Below are positions 6,788 to 11,804 of a stretch of DNA of 11,804 nt, one piece after another. The position numbers and the translations under genes were made by a program. The notes below the pieces were generated by a model. It searched no databases, was not told where the DNA came from, and saw nothing but the letters and a program-made list of their open reading frames with translations. The stretch is taken from NCBI GenBank assembly GCA_023412515.1, contig JAEYNO010000492.1, positions 1-11,804 of the forward strand, read 5' to 3'. This DNA comes from Actinomycetes bacterium (GTDB lineage: Bacteria > Actinomycetota > Actinomycetes > Actinomycetales > Cellulomonadaceae). How positions within the stretch are numbered: position 1 is the stretch's first letter; each line of letters starts with the position of its first letter.

Positions 6788-7737
6788 CGGCCGGTCCCTT
6801 CCCGCAGGCGCGGGTTGGACAGGCCGTCCACGCCGAAGTTCACGAGGGTCATGGAGGTGGCGAGCAGCGCGATGCACAGGCCGGGCGCGAACAGCAGCAC
6901 CCATTGGCCGGTGAGGATCGCCATGGAGTTCTGGGCCCAGAAGATCATCGAGCCCCAGCTCACGGTCGACATGTCGCCCAGGCCGAGGAACGACAGGCCG
7001 GACTCCGCGAGGATCGCGGCGGTCGCCGCGCCGAAGAACGACGCCGCGATCATCGACGTCATGTTCGGCAGGATCTCGCGGAACACCACGCGCGCCGGGC
7101 GCTCGCCCGAGAACACGGCGGCCGTGACGAAGTCGCGCGAGCGCAGCGACCGGGTCTGCGAGCGCAGCACGCGTGCACCCCACGCCCACCCGGTGAGCAC
7201 GACGACCAGGATGATCATCGGCAGCCCGCCGTTCTGCAGGTACGCCGCGATGATGATCATGAGCGGCAGGCCCGGCATCACGAGGAACAGGTTGACCAGG
7301 AAGTTCACGACGTCGTCGCCCCAGCCGCGCAGGTAGCCCCACGACAGGCCGATGACGACCGCGACGAGCGTCGACAGGCCGCCGGCGACGAAGCCGACGA
7401 GCAGCGAGATCCGCGCGCCGTAGATGACCTGCGACAGCACGTCCTCGCCGTTGCCCGTGGTGCCGAGCCAGTGCGCGGCGGACCCGGCCTCGTTGCGGCC
7501 GAACGAGTCGTCGTGCGGGCCGTACGGCGCGAGCAGGGGCGCGAAGACGGCCATGAGGACGAACGCGCCCAGCATGACGAGCCCGACGCGGGCCTTGGGG
7601 TTGGCCCACACGGTCGCGAACCCGCGGCCCACGACCTGGAAGAAGCGCCCGGTGCGGGTGCGGCTCGTGCGGCGCGGCGGCCCGGGGACCACCTGCGGCT
7701 CGGTGCCCGCCGCGGTCACGGCTGTCGGTTCGGTCAT
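6784..7737 (-). CDS. DppC/OppC-type ABC permease
   Basis: A 317-residue inner-membrane subunit of the importer. A Pro/Thr/Arg-rich cytoplasmic tail (1-40) leads to the OppC_N-type first helix (about 51-70). A short external loop contains HWLGTTGNGEDVLSQVIYGAR (89-109), the hallmark of this subfamily. Five further helices lie near 109-136, 143-167, 172-190, 228-250 and 279-300. The EAA coupling loop is FSGERPARVVFREILPN (209-225), with the Gly and Pro that dock onto the ATPase, followed by AESGLSFLGLG (244-254). The ATG at 7737 leaves a 5-base gap after the DppB-like gene. A GTG nine bases upstream (7746) would overlap the preceding stop as GTGA, like the other junctions in this operon, and add three residues. 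The sequence does not decide between them. Confidence 0.93.
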   Translation of the reverse strand: MTEPTAVTAAGTEPQVVPGPPRRTSRTRTGRFFQVVGRGFATVWANPKARVGLVMLGAFVLMAVFAPLLAPYGPHDDSFGRNEAGSAAHWLGTTGNGEDVLSQVIYGARISLLVGFVAGGLSTLVAVVIGLSWGYLRGWGDDVVNFLVNLFLVMPGLPLMIIIAAYLQNGGLPMIILVVVLTGWAWGARVLRSQTRSLRSRDFVTAAVFSGERPARVVFREILPNMTSMIAASFFGAATAAILAESGLSFLGLGDMSTVSWGSMIFWAQNSMAILTGQWVLLFAPGLCIALLATSMTLVNFGVDGLSNPRLREGTGR

Positions 7738-7742
7738 GTCGC

Positions 7743-8723
7743 TCACCGCCTCGTCCGGGGGTCGAGGACGCCGTAGAGGATCTCGACCAGGAAGTTCGCC
7801 ACCAGCACGCTGACCGTGATCATGAGGAACAGCGCCTGCATCAGGGGGAAGTCCTGGTTGGTCACGGCGTTGAACAGCAGGTACCCGACGCCCGGGTAGT
7901 TGAAGACCTGCTCGACCAGCAGGGACCCGCCGACCACGCCGCCCAGGGCCATGCCGAAGCCCGTGAGGTTCGGCAGGATCGCGTTGCGCGCGGCGTAGCG
8001 CAGCGCCACGGTGCGGCCGCGCAGGCCGTTGGCCTCGGCGAACGTCACGTAGTCCTCGCCGAGGGTCGTGATCATCGTGTTGCGCATGCCGAGGATCCAG
8101 CCGCCCAGGGACGTCAGCAGGATCGTGAGCGCGGGCAGCGCCGCGTGGTAGAGCGCGTCGCCGACGAACTCGGCGGAGAACGTGGGGACGGCGGTGGCCG
8201 AGTAGGCGCCCGACGTCGGGAACCACCCGGCGACGTAGCCGGCGAAGAACAGGATGAGCAGCGCGGTCCAGAAGTAGGGGAACGCGGACAGGAAGCTGCC
8301 GGTCATGGTCGGCACCGAGTCCATCCAGGTGCCGCGCCGCCAGGCCGCGCCGACCCCGATGAGCGTGCCGAGCACGAACGCGACGACCGTCACGAGCCCG
8401 ACCATCACGAGCGTCCAGGGCAGGGCGGCCGCGACCAGCTCGGACACCTGCTGCGGGAAGAACGTGTACGAGACCCCGAAGTCGAGGGTCAGGACGTTGT
8501 GCAGGTAGCTGACGTACTGGTCCCACAGGTTGCCGTCGGGCAGGCCGAGCTGCACCTCGATGGCGCGCTGCACGGCGGGGGAGACGGGGCCGTTCTGGGA
8601 CAGCCGGGCGATCGCGGCGTCGGCCGGTGAGCCGGGCATGAGCCGTGGCAGCACGAAGTTCAGCGTCACCGCCGCCCACAGCGTCAGCAGGAGCAGACCG
8701 AGCTTGCGCAGGGCGTAGCGCAC
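7743..8723 (-). CDS. DppB/OppB-type ABC permease
   Basis: A 326-residue inner-membrane subunit that pairs with the DppC-like protein. The first helix (about 7-26) is followed by the FVLPRLMPGSPAD motif (23-35), typical of DppB starts. LGLPDGNLWDQYVSYLHNVLTLDFGVSY (59-86) forms the long periplasmic region. Helices follow near 102-127, 140-166, 195-213, 253-275 and 293-318. The EAA coupling loop is EANGLRGRTVALRYAARNAILPN (230-252), and the C-terminus ends in LDPRTRR, as in many family members. The GTG start at 8723 is chosen because GAGGAGG (8729-8735) lies five bases upstream. A stem-loop separates it from the binding-protein gene, which may lower permease synthesis relative to the lipoprotein. 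Confidence 0.94.
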   Translation of the reverse strand: MRYALRKLGLLLLTLWAAVTLNFVLPRLMPGSPADAAIARLSQNGPVSPAVQRAIEVQLGLPDGNLWDQYVSYLHNVLTLDFGVSYTFFPQQVSELVAAALPWTLVMVGLVTVVAFVLGTLIGVGAAWRRGTWMDSVPTMTGSFLSAFPYFWTALLILFFAGYVAGWFPTSGAYSATAVPTFSAEFVGDALYHAALPALTILLTSLGGWILGMRNTMITTLGEDYVTFAEANGLRGRTVALRYAARNAILPNLTGFGMALGGVVGGSLLVEQVFNYPGVGYLLFNAVTNQDFPLMQALFLMITVSVLVANFLVEILYGVLDPRTRR

Positions 8724-8761
8724 CGGAGCCTCCTCGGGTCGGTTCGGGTAGGTCGGGCGGG

Positions 8762-8796
8762 GGTGCCCGGGCGCGACGTGGCCGCGCCCGGGCACC
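8762..8796 (-). other. Intercistronic stem-loop between binding protein and permease genes
   Basis: A perfect 14-bp inverted repeat: GGTGCCCGGGCGCG (8762-8775) and its complement at 8783-8796, with a 7-base loop. In the transcript it begins four bases after the binding-protein stop and ends 38 bases before the DppB-like start. No T-tract follows, so full termination is unlikely. In comparable operons (for example malE-malF) such structures protect the upstream message or attenuate downstream transcription, so that the binding protein is made in excess. That role is inferred here from position and structure. Confidence 0.75.
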
Positions 8797-8800
8797 GCCG

Positions 8801-10453
8801 TCAGGAGGTCGGCTCGAGGCTCGTGAGGATGAGCAGCGGCGTCTGGTCCCACGTCTTGGGGGACGCGTACGGGTCGTCGGCGCTGGGCCAGCCGGTGAAC
8901 GACTCGGTGGAGAACAGGCCCCACGACCCGCCGTAGAACAGCGAGATCATCGGCAGCTGCTCGTAGGCGATGGTCTGCAGCTCCTGCGCGATCTCGGCCT
9001 GCCGCGCGTCGTCGACGGTGACCTTGAGCTCGTCGAGCAGGGCGTCGGCCTCGGGCGACTGGAAGCGCCCGAAGTTGCCCGAGGCGGTGGTGCCGACGTC
9101 CTGGTAGAACCGCGCGCCCATCATGCCGCTGAAGTCCTGGTACGGCTGCCCGGTGCCGCCGACGGTGCCCATGACCATGTCGAACTCGCCCGAGCGCATC
9201 TCGCGCTGGTAGGCCGCGGGCTGCGGCTGCACGACCTCGACCTCGATGCCGAGCGCGCCGAGCTGCGTCTTGACCTGCTGGACGCCCTGCAGCCAGTCCG
9301 ACCAGCCGTTGGGGGTCGTGATCCGGATCGTCAGCTGCTGGCCGTTCGCGTCGAGCATCTTGCCGCCGGACTGCGTGTAGCCCGCGGCGGCGAAGTGCTC
9401 GAGAGCCGCGTCGGTGTCCTGCTCGACGATCCCCTGGTTCGGCAGGTCGGGGTCGAGGATCTTCTCCTGCGCGGGGAGCATGAGGCCGCTCTGGCTGGCC
9501 TGGTCGACGTAGCCCTGCTCGGCCTTGTCGGCGATCGCCTGCTTGTCGAGCGCGGCCGCGATCCCCTTGCGGAAGTCGAGGTTGTCGTACGGCGCCTTCG
9601 TCATGTTGGGGATGAGCGCGATGGTCGCGCCGGCCGGGTACCAGTACGTGTTGTGCTCGGGGTCGGCCTTGACCCAGGTGTCCTCGACGTCGCTCATGAA
9701 CGCGTAGGCCCAGTCGTAGCCCTTGTTGACGATGTCGAGCTCGGAGTTCGCGGCGGGCTGAACGAGCCGGTCGGCGGCGACCTTGTCGGCCTGCCAGTAG
9801 GACTCGTTCTTCACGAGCGTGTACTGGTTGGGCGTGAACTCGCCGAGCGTGTACGGGCCGGTGCCGACCGGGTCCTCGTTGGTGAACGTCACGGGGTCCT
9901 CGACGTCGGCCCACAGGTGCTCGGGCACGATCATGGTCTGCGCGATGATGACGGCGCCCGGCACGTCCTCGCTCGACAGGTGGACGATCACGTCGGACCC
10001 GTCGGCCTCGACCGAGGCGATGTGCTCGCCGACGCCGCGCAGGTCGAGCTGCGGGTGCTGCAGCAGCAGGTCGAACGTGAAGACCACGTCGTCGGCGGTG
10101 AAGTCCTCGCCGTCGGACCAGGTGACGCCGTCGCGCAGGTGGAAGACCACGGTGCTCGCGTCGGGCTGCTCGTAGGACTCGGCGAGCCACGGCGTCTCGT
10201 CGCCGGACATCTCGTTGACGATCACGAGCGGCTCGTAGATGTAGCTCGCGGTGTTGCGCTTGTTCGACGAGTACGGGTTGAAGTTCCGCTCGAAGGTCGG
10301 CGAGCCGTTGTCGGCGCCGATGAGCATCGAGGTGGTGCCGTCGGCGGCGTTGCCGCCGCCCGAGGTCTGGACCGGGGCCGCACAGCCCGCGGTCACCAGC
10401 ACGGCCGCGGTCGCCAGGGCCGTGGCGGCCTGGGTCCAGCGCGAGCGGGTCAT
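8801..10453 (-). CDS. Solute-binding lipoprotein, peptide/nickel (SBP_bac_5) family
   Basis: A 550-residue extracytoplasmic receptor for the importer. A lipoprotein signal (residues 1-23) has Arg residues, an Ala/Val-rich core and the lipobox VTAGC with Cys24 as the acylated residue. A Gly/Ser/Asn linker follows. The SBP_bac_5 fold is shown by YEPLVIVN (73-80), FHLRDGVTWSDGEDFTADDV (104-123) and DPVGTGPYTLGEF (194-206). The C-terminal lobe follows. The family includes peptide binders and also oligosaccharide binders such as cellobiose- and beta-glucoside-binding proteins of Thermotoga and Pyrococcus. The co-encoded GH1 enzyme and LacI regulator favour a sugar ligand here; sequence alone cannot name it. 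The ATG is supported by GGAGGA (10463-10468) nine bases upstream. It is the first gene of the operon, directly behind the promoter and operator. Confidence 0.95.
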   Translation of the reverse strand: MTRSRWTQAATALATAAVLVTAGCAAPVQTSGGGNAADGTTSMLIGADNGSPTFERNFNPYSSNKRNTASYIYEPLVIVNEMSGDETPWLAESYEQPDASTVVFHLRDGVTWSDGEDFTADDVVFTFDLLLQHPQLDLRGVGEHIASVEADGSDVIVHLSSEDVPGAVIIAQTMIVPEHLWADVEDPVTFTNEDPVGTGPYTLGEFTPNQYTLVKNESYWQADKVAADRLVQPAANSELDIVNKGYDWAYAFMSDVEDTWVKADPEHNTYWYPAGATIALIPNMTKAPYDNLDFRKGIAAALDKQAIADKAEQGYVDQASQSGLMLPAQEKILDPDLPNQGIVEQDTDAALEHFAAAGYTQSGGKMLDANGQQLTIRITTPNGWSDWLQGVQQVKTQLGALGIEVEVVQPQPAAYQREMRSGEFDMVMGTVGGTGQPYQDFSGMMGARFYQDVGTTASGNFGRFQSPEADALLDELKVTVDDARQAEIAQELQTIAYEQLPMISLFYGGSWGLFSTESFTGWPSADDPYASPKTWDQTPLLILTSLEPTS

Positions 10454-10515
10454 GAGTCGTTCTCCTCCACGTCGAGGACGGCCGGGGGGCCGTGCGCCGG
10501 GGGTGCGCGCGGTCG

Positions 10516-10544
10516 ACTGTATGCGCTTACATCGGACACGGCAA
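10516..10544 (-). promoter_or_regulatory. Promoter of the transporter-glycosidase operon
   Basis: Read on the minus strand, TTGCCG (10544-10539) and TACAGT (10521-10516) are separated by exactly 17 bases. TTG matches the -35 consensus core and TACAGT fits TANNNT. The start would be near 10509, giving a leader of about 56 bases. The leader contains a small 6-bp hairpin (10478-10493, ACGGCC/GGCCGT) just before the SD. The LacI-type operator covers the 3' half of the spacer and most of the -10. Confidence 0.65.
10518..10531 (-). promoter_or_regulatory. LacI-family operator
   Basis: TGTAAGCGCATACA on the minus strand is a 14-bp imperfect palindrome (six of seven half-site positions match) with a central CpG. 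LacI-family operators such as TGTAAGCGCTTACA and the CcpA cre site have this form. The hinge-helix Leu of these repressors inserts at the central CpG, and the adjacent regulator has that Leu (residue 58). The site overlaps the -10 hexamer, so binding should block RNA polymerase. I noticed no second copy in the window. Confidence 0.75.
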
Positions 10545-10572
10545 CACCTCCGCGCACCGTCCGCGGGCGGCG

Positions 10573-11727
10573 TCAGCCGACAGGGGGAGCGGCGGCCGCG
10601 GCCGGGCCCGGGGTCGCCGCCGCGGTGGGAGCGCACCCGCACGACCTGCGCAGCAGCACCCGCACCGGCAGGTTCATCGTCGCCGTCGGCAGGCTCGGGT
10701 CCGCCATCCGGCGCCGCAGCCGGTCGACCGCCGCCCGCCCCAGCTCGACCATCGGCTGCCGCACGGTCGTCAGCGGCGGCGACGCGGTCAGCCCCGCGTC
10801 GATGCCGTCGAACCCGGTCAGTGCGACGCGGCCCGGCACGTCCACTCCCGCGGCCGTGAGCTCGTCCAGGAACCCGAGCGCCGTCTGGTCGTTCGAGCAC
10901 ACGAGCGCGCGCGGCAGGTCGCCCGCGGTGAGCAGGCGCCGCGCGAGCGTGCGCGCCGTCGTCCGCGTGAAGTCGCCGCGCGCCGCCGGTGCGTCGGGCA
11001 CGGGCAGGCCCGCCTCGGCGAGCGCGGCGCAGAACCCGAGGAACCGCTCGGCGTCGTCGGGGGAGTCCGCCGAGCCGCCGACGAACGCGAGGTCGCGCAG
11101 CCCGTGGTCGGCCACGAGGTGCGTCGTCAGCGCGCGCATGCCCGCCGCGTTGTCGACGCTGATGTGGTCGTGCGGGTCGCCGTCGATGCCGGGCCCCGCC
11201 ATGACCACCACCGGGATGCGGCGCGCGATGTGCGCCAGCACGTCGTCCGGCACCGTCGCGGACAGCACCGCGAGCCCGTCGACCCGCCCGGCCAGGTCCG
11301 ACACCGTCGCCGCCGACGCGGGGCCGCGCGCGACCGCGATCATCACGGCGAGCCCGGTGCGCCATGCCTCGAGCTCGGCGCCGCGCATGACCTCGCCCAT
11401 GTACAGGTTGCCCGGGTGGACGTCGGGCGCGTGGCCGGTGTCGACCACCACCTCGACCGCCTGGCCCGCGGGCACGGGCGCCGGGACCGACGCCGGGTCG
11501 TCGATGCCGTCGACGTCGGGGAAGCACAGGCCCAGCACGCCCGTCTGGCGTGCCGCCAGCCCGCGCGCCGCGCCCGAGGGCACGTACCCGAGCTCCTGGA
11601 TCGCGGCGTGCACGAGCGCGCGCGTCTCGGGCCGCACGTCCTGCGGGCGGCGCAGCACGCGCGACACGGTCGCGGTCGACATCCCGACGTGCCGGGCGAC
11701 GTCGTACACCGTGGGGGTCTTCGGCAC
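10573..11727 (-). CDS. LacI-family transcriptional regulator
   Basis: A 384-residue repressor. The N-terminal helix-turn-helix is TVYDVARHVGMSTATVSRVL (6-25), followed by ELGYVPSGAARGLAARQTGVLGL (45-67), which includes the hinge helix with Leu58. The ligand-binding core is of the periplasmic-binding type, with VDGLAVLSATVP (149-160), ISVDNAAGMRALTTHLVADHGLRDLAFVGG (189-218), CSNDQTALG (277-285) and VALTGFDGID (301-310). The tail SCGC (362-365) is common in actinobacterial LacI proteins, followed by an Ala/Pro-rich end. Compared with the usual core, about 35 extra residues (71-107) lie between the first strand and YMGEVMRGAELEA. The GTG start follows AAGGGAGGA closely and puts the HTH at the usual position. 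It most likely controls the adjacent operon through the site at 10518-10531. Its own promoter is not visible in the 77 bases upstream. Confidence 0.95.
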   Translation of the reverse strand: MPKTPTVYDVARHVGMSTATVSRVLRRPQDVRPETRALVHAAIQELGYVPSGAARGLAARQTGVLGLCFPDVDGIDDPASVPAPVPAGQAVEVVVDTGHAPDVHPGNLYMGEVMRGAELEAWRTGLAVMIAVARGPASAATVSDLAGRVDGLAVLSATVPDDVLAHIARRIPVVVMAGPGIDGDPHDHISVDNAAGMRALTTHLVADHGLRDLAFVGGSADSPDDAERFLGFCAALAEAGLPVPDAPAARGDFTRTTARTLARRLLTAGDLPRALVCSNDQTALGFLDELTAAGVDVPGRVALTGFDGIDAGLTASPPLTTVRQPMVELGRAAVDRLRRRMADPSLPTATMNLPVRVLLRRSCGCAPTAAATPGPAAAAAPPVG

Positions 11728-11804
11728 CGGTCCTCCCTTGCCCTGTCCCGGGCGCGTCGTCGCGCGGACGTCGGCCGGCCCGCGCGGGCGGCGACGGCCC
11801 GCGC

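Noticed and set aside
5231..7336. A long open frame (about 700 codons) on the plus strand opposite the ABC ATPase and permease genes
   Set aside because: It is rich in Arg, Gly, His and Ala with no domain pattern. Long antisense frames are expected in high-GC actinobacterial genes, and the minus strand carries clear ABC motifs.
10557..10570. Near-palindrome CCGTCCGCGGGCGG just after the lacI stop, considered as a terminator
   Set aside because: It has no loop, an internal mismatch and no T-tract. This is expected by chance at this GC content.
8801..11527. An upstream extension of the binding-protein frame through the promoter and into the regulator region
   Set aside because: The added residues are low-complexity Arg/Gly/Ala. 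The ATG at 10453 is followed by a lipoprotein signal and preceded by a good SD.
11778..11789. Palindrome GCCCGCGCGGGC upstream of the regulator, considered as a self-operator
   Set aside because: It consists only of G and C, lacks the TGTNA-type arms of the site at 10518-10531, and is likely composition-driven.

Overview
The window has very high GC and strong GC-third-position codon bias, with frequent GTG starts, SD-led and apparently leaderless genes, and Micrococcales-like proteins. It looks like the chromosome of a motile, plant-polysaccharide-degrading actinobacterium. Cellulomonas or a close relative is my best guess, inferred from gene content and composition rather than from a marker gene.

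Left part (1-2928): the C-terminal end of a TPR-type protein enters from the left edge and converges on a small VOC/PhnB-type protein (220-642, minus). A complete transmembrane methyl-accepting chemotaxis protein follows on the plus strand (829-2433). It is preceded by a sigma-28 (FliA/SigD/WhiG) type promoter and a strong SD. Its stop codon lies inside a threefold 15-bp tandem repeat. Next comes a small SRPBCC/AHSA1-type protein (2503-2928) that appears to be read from a leaderless transcript.

Right part (2998-11727, all minus strand, so transcribed right to left): a LacI-family regulator (10573-11727) stands in front of a six-gene operon. Gene order is a lipoprotein solute-binding protein of the peptide/nickel (SBP_bac_5) family, a DppB-type permease, a DppC-type permease, a fused DppD-DppF double ATPase, an alpha/beta-hydrolase, and a cytoplasmic GH1 beta-glycosidase. 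Every junction from the permeases to the hydrolase is an overlap or nearly so. The glycosidase SD overlaps the hydrolase stop. A -35/-10 promoter with 17-bp spacing lies before the binding-protein gene, and a LacI-type operator with a central CpG sits across its spacer and -10. A 14-bp stem-loop separates the binding-protein gene from the permeases. A perfect 17-bp stem-loop, placed to act in both directions, closes the operon against the convergent SRPBCC gene.

The simplest reading is a substrate-induced uptake-and-hydrolysis unit. The lipoprotein captures a beta-linked di- or oligosaccharide or glycoside, the Opp-like transporter imports it, the GH1 enzyme hydrolyses it in the cytoplasm, and the LacI protein releases the promoter when a sugar ligand is present. 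The embedded alpha/beta-hydrolase suggests that the natural substrate may carry an ester or other acyl decoration; this is inference.

No tRNA, rRNA, CRISPR array, insertion sequence or integrase was seen, and no stretch over 300 bases lacks a gene. The longest gene-free gaps are 643-828 (MCP promoter) and 10454-10572 (operon promoter and operator).
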